This document shows, piece after piece, positions 57,661-64,000 of a DNA stretch of 64,000 bases (positions are counted from its first letter, which is position 1; each line of letters opens with the position of its first letter). The DNA is from an uncultured Pelagibacteraceae bacterium. Its GTDB lineage: Bacteria; Pseudomonadota; Alphaproteobacteria; Pelagibacterales; Pelagibacteraceae. The notes below the pieces were generated by a model that was given only the letters and a program-made list of their open reading frames with translations, searched no databases and had not been told where the DNA came from. Both the position numbers and the translations under genes were made by a program. The stretch is taken from contig CACKGF010000003.1 in NCBI GenBank assembly GCA_902599625.1, positions 62,001-126,000 on the forward strand, read 5' to 3'.

Positions 57661-57802
57661 GATTAAAAATGATAAAGACCATCTCGATGATTATTGTGAG
57701 GAGTGTGGTTGTGAAGATGAGAGTGTTTCTCAAAATTTACTAATGTTCGGATATAAAATTTGTGTCTCTTGTAGGATTTCTAAAACTATATTTCCTCTTT
57801 AG
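57653..57802 (+). CDS. Small zinc-ribbon protein (49 aa)
   Basis: An ATG at 57653 opens 49 codons. The sequence has two cysteine pairs, C15-x2-C18 (with C20) and C37-x2-C40, the spacing of a zinc knuckle/ribbon, with an acidic N-terminus (TEIKNDKDHLDDY). The start overlaps the DUF3726-like gene by 8 nt and the stop overlaps the convergent YIP1-like gene by 4 nt, both as in established genes here. A true small zinc-binding protein is the best explanation; I know no named family. Confidence 0.7.
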   Translation: MTEIKNDKDHLDDYCEECGCEDESVSQNLLMFGYKICVSCRISKTIFPL

Positions 57803-58344
57803 GTAATATTACTAATTGGCAGGCTATTTAATCTACTCATTACAAAAGAAACAGATAAAATTGCCAATATTAAAAATGATAAAAAAACTATTCCAAAAGC
57901 TTTAATATTTGATTTAAAATTCAATACCTCTTTAGTTGAAATTATTAATGAGGCAAATATCCAAAATTGAGTTAAAAAAATTATTGGCATAACTAAGTCA
58001 GGTGTCAATGCTATAAATCTTAGTAATCCAGGGGCATGGGCAATACCTACTGCAATTAAAATTTTTTTAAGAGTAACCTTTGTATCTTTGTCAGGAAAAA
58101 TTTTAGCACCGATTGTAAATATTAAAACTCCCCAAAAAAACCAAGTTAAAATAGCAGTTAATGCAGACAGACTTAAAGAAGTTTTATAAAAATTATTAGT
58201 TGCAATCGCTCCCGCAACGCCATCTAATATCATTATAATAGCAGCAAAATAAATTGAAACTTCTGAGAAAGTCTTAACTTCTCTATAAAGTTTTTTGTCA
58301 AGTTTTATTGATCTGAAAACTAATTCTAAAAAAAATCCAAACAT
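57799..58344 (-). CDS. YIP1-family membrane protein
   Basis: Five hydrophobic helices between about residues 30 and 175 with a short cytoplasmic N-terminus, the pattern of the YIP1/DUF1282 family. 181 aa. Function in bacteria is unknown. Its ATG directly follows the stop of a 34-aa membrane ORF. Convergent 4-nt overlap with the zinc-ribbon ORF. Confidence 0.72.
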   Translation of the reverse strand: MFGFFLELVFRSIKLDKKLYREVKTFSEVSIYFAAIIMILDGVAGAIATNNFYKTSLSLSALTAILTWFFWGVLIFTIGAKIFPDKDTKVTLKKILIAVGIAHAPGLLRFIALTPDLVMPIIFLTQFWIFASLIISTKEVLNFKSNIKAFGIVFLSFLILAILSVSFVMSRLNSLPISNIT

Positions 58345-58449
58345 TTATTTTCTATTTTTTTTTTGAGCATAATAGGAAATTAATAAAGGAAAAATGATTA
58401 AAATTATACCTATAATAATACATATTATTAATAAAAAGTATTTCGACAT
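58345..58449 (-). CDS. Small single-span membrane protein (34 aa)
   Basis: On the minus strand an ATG at 58449 gives 34 codons: a hydrophobic segment of about 22 residues (FLLIICIIIGIILIIFPLL), then the basic tail QKKNRK. The TAA is followed immediately by the ATG of the YIP1-like gene, so the two are translated together. Possible small subunit or leader; a hydrophobic random ORF is not excluded in such AT-rich DNA. Confidence 0.45.
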   Translation of the reverse strand: MSKYFLLIICIIIGIILIIFPLLISYYAQKKNRK

Positions 58450-58471
58450 TTAATGAGTTTTAATGAGAAAG

Positions 58472-58497
58472 AAAAGGGGGTATAACCCCCTTTTTTA
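58472..58497 (-). terminator. Terminator of the metF / GcvT-like operon
   Basis: Stem AAAAGGGGG / CCCCCTTTT (58472-58480 and 58486-58494) with a 5-base loop, just past the stop of the minus-strand GcvT-like gene. Confidence 0.8.
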
Positions 58498-58501
58498 AAT
58501 T

Positions 58502-59962
58502 TTATTTAGCCACTTCCCTTGTATTAGGATTGTATGACTCTGTGAAAGGTATATCAACGACTACAGCATCAACTGGATCATTTCCTTTTTCACAATATTT
58601 CTTTGGAAGATGAATTTTAAATTTTCTTCCAACTTTACCCATTGGAAATCCATTTTTATTTAAAGTTCCATCGAACGGCACATACCCCATTGCAATGTTA
58701 GTCCCTTTTTCTGGATGGTACCAAGGTGATGTAATAAACCCTACAGGATTTTTTCCATCCTCTGAGATTAACCAAAAATCTGGTGCATATTCTTCAATTG
58801 GTTTACCTCCAAGTTCCATTCCGACTAGTTGAAGTTTGTAAGGTTTTCCTCCAGAAGATATCTCACTTTTCATTTTTTCCAAAGCTTCTTTACCAACATA
58901 GTCTCCTTGTTTCTCCCAAACACCTTTTCCAGATAATGAAACTTGATAACCTAAGTTACATTGAAATGGATTATGCTCGTTATCCATGTCTTGACCCCAA
59001 GATAAAATACCTGCTTGTATTCTTCTGTGGTGAGCAGGAGCGATAACCATAAGATTGTGTTTTTTTCCAGCTTTTAAAACTGCATTCCACATATCCTCTG
59101 CATATAAAGTAGCATTTCTTAAATAAATTTCATATCCAGCTTCACCTGAAAAACCTGATTGTGAAATCACACAACTTCTTCCACCAACTTTTGCTTCAGC
59201 CAATCCATAAAATGGCATGTTGTCTAAATCAACTTGATTTCCTATTAAATCATTCATCAAAGCTTTAGATTTAGGGCCTTGAATTTGAACTGGACAAGCA
59301 TCTATCTCATCAATTTCCACATTAAATCTTTTGTCAGCGTTAACACCTTGTAAATAAAGACCAATGTCACTATCCGATAAACTGAACCAAAATTCATCCT
59401 GAGATATTCTTAGTAAAATTGGATCATTTAAAACACCACCTTTGTAATTACATAAAATTACATATCTAGCTCGCATTGGAGAAATTTTTGTTGCATCTCT
59501 TGTGATAACGTAGTCAGTAAATTTTTCAGCATCTGGACCCTTTACTCTTATTTGTCTTTCAACTGCTACATTCCACATTGTTACGTGTTTTTTAATAGCT
59601 TCATATTCAACCATCGCCCCACCTTTCTCAGGTCTCACATAACCTCGTGGATGATAAATTCTATTGTAAACAGTTGCTCTCCAACATCCAGCTTTCATAG
59701 ATAAATGCCAGTAAGGAGATTTTCTAACTCTTGTAGAAATTAACATTTCAACTTGAGTTGGACCACTTTGTCTTAAATTGTAAGGAACATGTCTATCAGA
59801 TTGATCAACAGCAGTAGAGTGTGAAACTTTTGAATAATCAACTTTCTCAATTATTCTACCTTTAGATTTTGTCTTACTTACTTTTTTAGATTTTACTTTA
59901 GCTGCCTTTTTTGGCTTTCTTTTTTTCGAACTTACTTTCTTTTTCTTTTTTTTCTTAGGCAT
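58502..59962 (-). CDS. GcvT/DmdA-like folate methyltransferase with lysine-rich N-terminal tail
   Basis: Aminomethyltransferase-fold protein that probably moves a methyl group to tetrahydrofolate. Family landmarks: VAVERQIRVKGPDAEKF, GGVLNDPILLRIS (the NDP segment resembling DmdA), IQGPKSKALM, SGFSGEAGYEIYL and a C-terminal barrel with GKEALEKM. The protein has 486 aa because an extra tail of about 38 residues (K/R/S rich, starting MPKKKKKKK) and a distinct segment to about 115 precede the domain. It is not DmdA itself by length. It overlaps the MetF-like gene by 8 nt, so the methyl-THF produced would be oxidised by that enzyme. Methyl donor unknown (methylated amine, glycine-betaine derivative or sulfonium). 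Confidence 0.8.
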   Translation of the reverse strand: MPKKKKKKKVSSKKRKPKKAAKVKSKKVSKTKSKGRIIEKVDYSKVSHSTAVDQSDRHVPYNLRQSGPTQVEMLISTRVRKSPYWHLSMKAGCWRATVYNRIYHPRGYVRPEKGGAMVEYEAIKKHVTMWNVAVERQIRVKGPDAEKFTDYVITRDATKISPMRARYVILCNYKGGVLNDPILLRISQDEFWFSLSDSDIGLYLQGVNADKRFNVEIDEIDACPVQIQGPKSKALMNDLIGNQVDLDNMPFYGLAEAKVGGRSCVISQSGFSGEAGYEIYLRNATLYAEDMWNAVLKAGKKHNLMVIAPAHHRRIQAGILSWGQDMDNEHNPFQCNLGYQVSLSGKGVWEKQGDYVGKEALEKMKSEISSGGKPYKLQLVGMELGGKPIEEYAPDFWLISEDGKNPVGFITSPWYHPEKGTNIAMGYVPFDGTLNKNGFPMGKVGRKFKIHLPKKYCEKGNDPVDAVVVDIPFTESYNPNTREVAK

Positions 59963-60683
59963 AGTTATTATCCTTTAACCATTTGTTTGTTTCCTTAAGT
60001 CCTCCAAATGTATAAATATGAAAGTGTTCTGTATGATCTTTTAATTTATTAATTAGATCATTTGGGTCTTTAGGTTTTAATAAATCTAGAGCCTTACCAA
60101 AATTAGATTTAAGAAAATTTAAGGAATTTTTTGCACCCACTATATTAGCAAATTTAATCAAGCTTGATATCTTAAGAGGCCCAGTAATTCCAACATGCAC
60201 TGGCACTGTTTGTTTTGAAATAAAATCTATGATTGGCTGAGGATCAAGTAACCACTGAGTTACTATATAATCAGCGTAAGGCTTTTTATCTTTCATAGCT
60301 TTTTCCAAATCTGAGTCGGATATATCAGGACTCCCCTCGGGATGTCCAGCAATTCCTATCTTCATCTTCTCAAAATAACCAGTCTCTAAAAGTTGAAATG
60401 AGCTATCAAATTTACCAGCTGGTTCACGACCCCCTCCAATTATTAGAGCCTGTTTAACACCCCCATCTTTACAGATGTTTACATACTCTTTTAACTGATG
60501 CTCATTCTCAATTGATCTTGCTGGAAAATGAGGGATGGGGTTAAAGCCTTTCTTTACTAGTTGGACAGCTTGATTTGCTGTCTCTTTAAAATCCCCACCT
60601 GGCAACATTGTTATATAGACATCTTTTAGTTCCGGCAGAGTTGATAGATCTGTTTTTGGCCCAATTTCTATAGAAAAATTCAT
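59955..60683 (-). CDS. metF: MetF-like methylenetetrahydrofolate reductase
   Basis: TIM-barrel folate enzyme interconverting methyl- and methylene-THF. FSIEIGPKTD at the start, FPARSIENEHQL, ALIIGGGREP, IGIAGHPEGSPD and ADYIVTQWLLDPQ are the recognisable segments. 242 aa, shorter than E. coli MetF (296), as in SAR11-type relatives. Coupled with the GcvT-like gene, so the likely direction is oxidation of methyl-THF, feeding fhs at 48 kb. Confidence 0.82.
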   Translation of the reverse strand: MNFSIEIGPKTDLSTLPELKDVYITMLPGGDFKETANQAVQLVKKGFNPIPHFPARSIENEHQLKEYVNICKDGGVKQALIIGGGREPAGKFDSSFQLLETGYFEKMKIGIAGHPEGSPDISDSDLEKAMKDKKPYADYIVTQWLLDPQPIIDFISKQTVPVHVGITGPLKISSLIKFANIVGAKNSLNFLKSNFGKALDLLKPKDPNDLINKLKDHTEHFHIYTFGGLKETNKWLKDNNYA

Positions 60684-60759
60684 TTACCGAATTATTATCT
60701 ATTTTTAATTTGTGTGTCTATAAAATATAATTAACAAAAATAAATTTATTAATTTAAAA

Positions 60760-61389
60760 ATGGCCCAAAAAGACATCGGAAATAAAGTCCCTTTGCATAC
60801 TCTAAAGAAAGTTGAGGATGTAGCGGCTTATTATGATGAGTGGGCACTAAATAATAAGTATGACAAAGATATGGAAGCTTGGAATTATACTGGACCGAAA
60901 GAAACTTCCGAAACATTCAATAAATATCAAAAGAATAAGAACATTGAAATATTTGATGCCGGTTGTGGAACTGGTTTAGTTGCAGTTGAGCTAAAAAAAA
61001 TGGGTTACCAAAATTTTTATGGCGCTGATATATCACAAAAATTGTTAGATTTAGCGCCGCAAGGTCTTTACAAATCTTTAGAAAGGATCGATTTAAACAA
61101 AAAATTGATATACGAAGATGATAAATTTGATACAGTATTTTGCGTTGGAACATTTACATTTGGGCATGTCAAACCCGATGCTTTAGATGAATTTATAAGA
61201 ATTACAAAAAACAACGGTTTAATTTGTTTTACAATTAATGTTGGTGTTTATAAGGATTATGGTTTTGATAAAAAGATCAATAATTTAATAGATGATGATA
61301 AATGGAAAAAACTTGAATTTTTTAGATCAAACTATTTATCCAGCAAAGATGTAAATGCTTGGCTCGGAATATATAAAGTTACAAAATAA
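60760..61389 (+). CDS. Class I SAM-dependent methyltransferase
   Basis: SAM site FDAGCGTGLVAVEL (about 65-78), DISQKLLDLA and a VGTFTFGHV motif in a Rossmann fold; 209 aa. Preceded by a VAAYYDEWALNNKYDKD segment typical of small-molecule methylases. Substrate unknown. First gene of a plus-strand run with an APS-kinase-like gene 5 bases later. Confidence 0.85.
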   Translation: MAQKDIGNKVPLHTLKKVEDVAAYYDEWALNNKYDKDMEAWNYTGPKETSETFNKYQKNKNIEIFDAGCGTGLVAVELKKMGYQNFYGADISQKLLDLAPQGLYKSLERIDLNKKLIYEDDKFDTVFCVGTFTFGHVKPDALDEFIRITKNNGLICFTINVGVYKDYGFDKKINNLIDDDKWKKLEFFRSNYLSSKDVNAWLGIYKVTK

Positions 61390-61394
61390 TTAAT

Positions 61395-61817
61395 ATGAAT
61401 TTAAAAATAATTTTAATAATGGGTTTACCTGGCGCAGGCAAAACAACGCTTGCAGATGCACTTGCCAAAAAAATTAAAGCAAAAAGACTTAATGCTGATG
61501 AGGTAAGAAAAGAAGCAAATGATTGGGATTTTTCCGAGGAAGGAAGAAAAAGGCAAGCAAAAAGAATGTCAGATTTTGCACTTAAACTAAAGAATGAAGG
61601 CAACAATGTTATTGCTGACTTTATATGTCCTACTCCTGAGGCACGTAAATTGTTTCCTGCAGACTATATAGTTTGGGTTGATACAATTAAGTCTGGAAGA
61701 TTTGATGATACAAATAAGATGTTTGTTAAACCTGAAAAATTTGATTTTCATGTTACATCACAAAATGCTAAGAAATGGTCTGAGAAAATTTTAACAGATT
61801 TAAGTAAAAATGTATAA
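61395..61817 (+). CDS. APS-kinase-like P-loop kinase
   Basis: P-loop GLPGAGKTT (10-18), LNADEVR and DFSEEGRKRQAKRMSDFA resemble adenylylsulfate kinase (CysC); DFICPTPEAR aligns with its substrate region. Only 140 aa instead of about 200, so the C-terminal lid is reduced. SAR11 cells are known to need reduced sulfur, so APS as substrate is not obvious. Overlaps the nucleotidyltransferase gene by 8 nt, suggesting a two-enzyme unit. Confidence 0.72.
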   Translation: MNLKIILIMGLPGAGKTTLADALAKKIKAKRLNADEVRKEANDWDFSEEGRKRQAKRMSDFALKLKNEGNNVIADFICPTPEARKLFPADYIVWVDTIKSGRFDDTNKMFVKPEKFDFHVTSQNAKKWSEKILTDLSKNV

Positions 61818-62181
61818 ATGGGATAATAAAAAACCAACAGCGCAAATGTTAGGAAGATGGCAGCCTTTTCACGACGGACATTATGCTCTTTTTGAAGAAA
61901 TAATTAAAAAGACTGGTCAAGTTTGTATTCAAATACGAGATGTTCAGGGCGTAGATGATAATCCATTTGATTTTGAAACAGTAAAAAAGAAAATTGAAGA
62001 TAGATTAAATCCAAAATATGAGGGAAGGTTTAAAATAGTGCTAGTCCCCAATATTACAAATATATGTTATGGAAGAGGAGTGGGCTATAAAATCGAAGAG
62101 ATAGTATTAGACGAGGAAACCCAAAAAATATCAGCAACTAAAATAAGAGCAAAAATGCGAGAAGATGGGGAGCTTAAATAG
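61810..62181 (+). CDS. Nucleotidyltransferase of the HxGH superfamily
   Basis: Adenylyl/cytidylyltransferase fold: GRWQPFHDGH at about 16-25 (HxGH) and ISATKIRAKM at about 107-116 (the ISSTxIR-like motif). 123 aa. NMN/phosphopantetheine-type adenylyltransferases share these motifs; the ATP sulfurylase QxRNP motif is not evident. It overlaps the APS-kinase-like gene, and one base separates its stop from the hydratase ATG. Confidence 0.72.
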   Translation: MYKWDNKKPTAQMLGRWQPFHDGHYALFEEIIKKTGQVCIQIRDVQGVDDNPFDFETVKKKIEDRLNPKYEGRFKIVLVPNITNICYGRGVGYKIEEIVLDEETQKISATKIRAKMREDGELK

Positions 62182-62182
62182 A

Positions 62183-62956
62183 ATGACAGTTATTGTTAAA
62201 GATAATGGTTTCGGTATCAAAAACATAATAATAAACGAACCCAAAACTTATAATTCCTTGTCCTTTAAAACATTAAATATTTTAATAAATATTTTTAGAA
62301 GATTAGAAAACGATAATAAGACTCGAGTAATAATTTTAAGTGGAAATGGCAAAGGTTTTAGCGCAGGTCATAATCTTAAAGAAGTAAAAAATTTAAAAGT
62401 GAGATCTAAATACTTAAAATTATTTAATCTTTGTTCAAAATTAATGCTTAACATTGTTGAAGGAAGAAAACCTGTTATTGCTAAAGTCCATGGTTCTGCA
62501 TTTGCAGCAGGATGTCAACTCGCAGCAAGTTGCGACTTAGCTTATGCATCAACAGATGCAAAATTCGCTACCCCAGGAGTAAATATAGGTTTATTTTGTA
62601 GCACACCAATGGTTGCCGTAAGTAGAAAAATTGGAAAAAAAAGAATGATGAAAATGTTGTTAACAGGCGAACCCATTAATGCAAGATATGCAAAAGAGAT
62701 TGGTTTAATAAATGACTGTTTTCCAAAAAATAAATTAAATTCAAAAGTATTAGAAGTCGCAAAAGTAATTTCAGCAAAATCAAATTTATCAATCAAAATT
62801 GGAAAAAAAGCATTTTATAAACAATTAGAAATGCCTCTAAAAAAAGCTTACGCATACACAAGTAAAATGATGACATTGAATATGATGTCAATGGATGCAA
62901 GAGAGGGAATTTCAGCATTTTTAGAAAAAAGGAAACCTAATTGGAAAAACAAATGA
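62183..62956 (+). CDS. Enoyl-CoA hydratase/isomerase (crotonase family)
   Basis: Crotonase fold with oxyanion segments GKGFSAGHNL and SAFAAGCQLAASCDL; catalytic acid positions are not the standard pair, so the exact reaction (hydratase, isomerase or lyase) is open. 257 aa from the ATG at 62183, just after the preceding stop; a start at 62165 would add six residues inside it. The ATGA overlap couples it to the CoA-binding protein. Confidence 0.85.
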   Translation: MTVIVKDNGFGIKNIIINEPKTYNSLSFKTLNILINIFRRLENDNKTRVIILSGNGKGFSAGHNLKEVKNLKVRSKYLKLFNLCSKLMLNIVEGRKPVIAKVHGSAFAAGCQLAASCDLAYASTDAKFATPGVNIGLFCSTPMVAVSRKIGKKRMMKMLLTGEPINARYAKEIGLINDCFPKNKLNSKVLEVAKVISAKSNLSIKIGKKAFYKQLEMPLKKAYAYTSKMMTLNMMSMDAREGISAFLEKRKPNWKNK

Positions 62957-63417
62957 CAAAATTAATTGAAGACATTTTAAAAAATTCTAAAAATATTGCC
63001 ATGGTGGGTGTAAGCTCTCTTAAAAAAAAAGAGGATCCAAAAAACTTAAAAAGAAAACCATCAACCATTGTAATGAAGTATATGCAGGAATTTGGTTATA
63101 GGGTAATTCCAGTAAATCCTTTTGCAGAAGGTGAAATTATTCATGGTGAAAAAGTTTTTTCAAAATTAGAAGATATAAAAATACCTATAGATATTGTTAA
63201 TATTTTTAGACCTTCAAATGAAACTCCTGATTTAGCAAACGAGGCAGTAAAAATTAATGCAAAGGTATTATGGCTTCAATACGGAATTAAAAATGACGCA
63301 GCGGAAAAAATAGCCTTAGATGCAAAAATGAAATATATATCAAATCGTTGTATTAAACAGGACTATCAAAATATATTTCAAAAAGTAAATCCTGTTTTTC
63401 CAGCTTTAAAAAGCTAA
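62953..63417 (+). CDS. CoA-binding domain protein (YccU-like)
   Basis: Rossmann-like CoA-binding domain, as in succinyl-CoA synthetase alpha: IAMVGVSSLKKKEDP at the start, GYRVIPVNPF, and LWLQYGIKN. 154 aa from the ATG at 62953 (ATGA junction); a TTG at 62941 is the alternative. Function of stand-alone family members is unknown. Confidence 0.88.
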   Translation: MTKLIEDILKNSKNIAMVGVSSLKKKEDPKNLKRKPSTIVMKYMQEFGYRVIPVNPFAEGEIIHGEKVFSKLEDIKIPIDIVNIFRPSNETPDLANEAVKINAKVLWLQYGIKNDAAEKIALDAKMKYISNRCIKQDYQNIFQKVNPVFPALKS

Positions 63418-63431
63418 ACATTTTAAAATTA

Positions 63432-64000
63432 ATGCGTAATTTTATTGTCATTTTTATTTTTATTTTTTTTGTTAATAACCAATCATATTCTCAAGAATTG
63501 AAAAAAACTTATTTTGGTGGCGGATGTTTTTGGTGTATGGAGGAGTCTTTCGATAAGGTAGAAGGTGTTACCAATGTTGTCTCTGGTTACTCAGGGGGAA
63601 CAAAGCCTAATCCAACTTATAAAGAGGTGACTTATGGTGATACTGGTCATATCGAAGTAGTTGAAATAACATATGATACAAACAAGATCAGTTATGAGGA
63701 ATTGTTAAATGTTTTTTGGAAAAATATTGATCCTTTTGATGCGGCAGGTCAATTTTGTGATAAAGGTTATAGTTATAAATCTGCTGCATTCTACATTAAC
63801 GACAATCAAAAGAAGCTAATAGAAAAAAGTATTAAAGCTATAGAAAACGATTTTAACAATAAAGTTGTTACTTTTGTTAAAAAATTTGAAAAATTTTATC
63901 CAGCAGAGGATTATCACCAAAATTATTATCAAACAAATTTTATAAATTACTTACTTTATAAAAAAGGGTGTGGTAGAGAGAGTAGGTTAGAAAATATCTG
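63432..64000 (+). CDS. msrA: Peptide methionine sulfoxide reductase MsrA, secreted (cut by window end)
   Basis: Reduces methionine-S-sulfoxide. An ATG at 63432 opens a frame with a hydrophobic signal segment (about 4-17, then NNQSYSQ), GGGCFWC with the catalytic Cys, GYSGG, HIEVVEITYD, and AEDYHQNYY; KKGCGR near the end holds a resolving Cys. The frame is open to the last base (189 codons plus two bases), so the C-terminus is outside. The signal implies a periplasmic enzyme repairing exported proteins. Confidence 0.93.
   Translation, partial: MRNFIVIFIFIFFVNNQSYSQELKKTYFGGGCFWCMEESFDKVEGVTNVVSGYSGGTKPNPTYKEVTYGDTGHIEVVEITYDTNKISYEELLNVFWKNIDPFDAAGQFCDKGYSYKSAAFYINDNQKKLIEKSIKAIENDFNNKVVTFVKKFEKFYPAEDYHQNYYQTNFINYLLYKKGCGRESRLENI

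Overview
The window looks like about 64 kb of a SAR11 (Pelagibacterales, Alphaproteobacteria) genome. This is inferred from gene content and style, not from a database search. The DNA is very AT-rich and genes are packed end to end with many 1-20 nt overlaps. No stretch of more than 300 bases lacks a gene, and I saw no insertion sequence, phage, CRISPR array, rRNA or tRNA. The gene set fits SAR11: a proteorhodopsin followed by ferredoxin and ferredoxin reductase genes, a cysteine-poor alphaproteobacterial DksA, folate-linked one-carbon enzymes, and a Pot-family ABC importer beside an ectoine-hydrolase-like gene.

Layout. 0-3.5 kb: blue-tuned proteorhodopsin with a strong terminator, then ferredoxin, ferredoxin-NADP reductase, a YfcG-like GST and dksA (convergent). 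3.5-5.7 kb: two membrane glycosyltransferases. 5.7-11.7 kb: the SOS polymerase pair umuDC, tandem GFA-domain proteins, a glycerate-kinase-like P-loop enzyme, a TolC-type outer-membrane protein and recA; umuD and recA share a LexA-box-like element. 11.8-22.6 kb: alaS, icd, psd-pssA, a glycosyltransferase, rlmE, guaB (without its CBS domains), a TPR protein, guaA and panB. 22.6-24.7 kb: an orphan branched-chain-type binding protein and a DMT exporter.

24.8-39.5 kb is a catabolic block for nitrogenous compounds: a EutA-like racemase-family protein, a DoeA-like creatinase-fold hydrolase, potA-potD-potB-potC, a fused hydroxyacyl-CoA dehydrogenase/enoyl-CoA hydratase, an agmatinase-family ureohydrolase, an aldehyde dehydrogenase and an ArgE-family deacetylase. 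Periplasmic and outer-membrane genes are interspersed. potD has its own near-consensus promoter and Shine-Dalgarno and is followed by a terminator, so the binding protein is probably made in excess over the permeases.

39.5-64 kb: csaA, acnA, a YfgM-like protein with BamB, a cupin, YjbQ, a PLP ammonia-lyase, gpsA, fhs, a methyltransferase-like unknown, purE-purK with a metallo-hydrolase and an acetyltransferase, an M19 dipeptidase heading a cassette of unknown proteins that ends in a 49-aa zinc-ribbon ORF, a YIP1-like membrane protein with a 34-aa leader membrane ORF, a MetF-like plus DmdA/GcvT-like pair for methyl-group oxidation, then a run with a methyltransferase, an APS-kinase-like protein, a nucleotidyltransferase, an enoyl-CoA hydratase, a CoA-binding protein and a secreted MsrA cut by the window end.

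Three small genes (39, 49 and 34 aa) were read by hand. Several starts were moved downstream where a better start codon sits at an ATGA/TAATG-type junction, at a family-consistent N-terminus, or next to a regulatory site.
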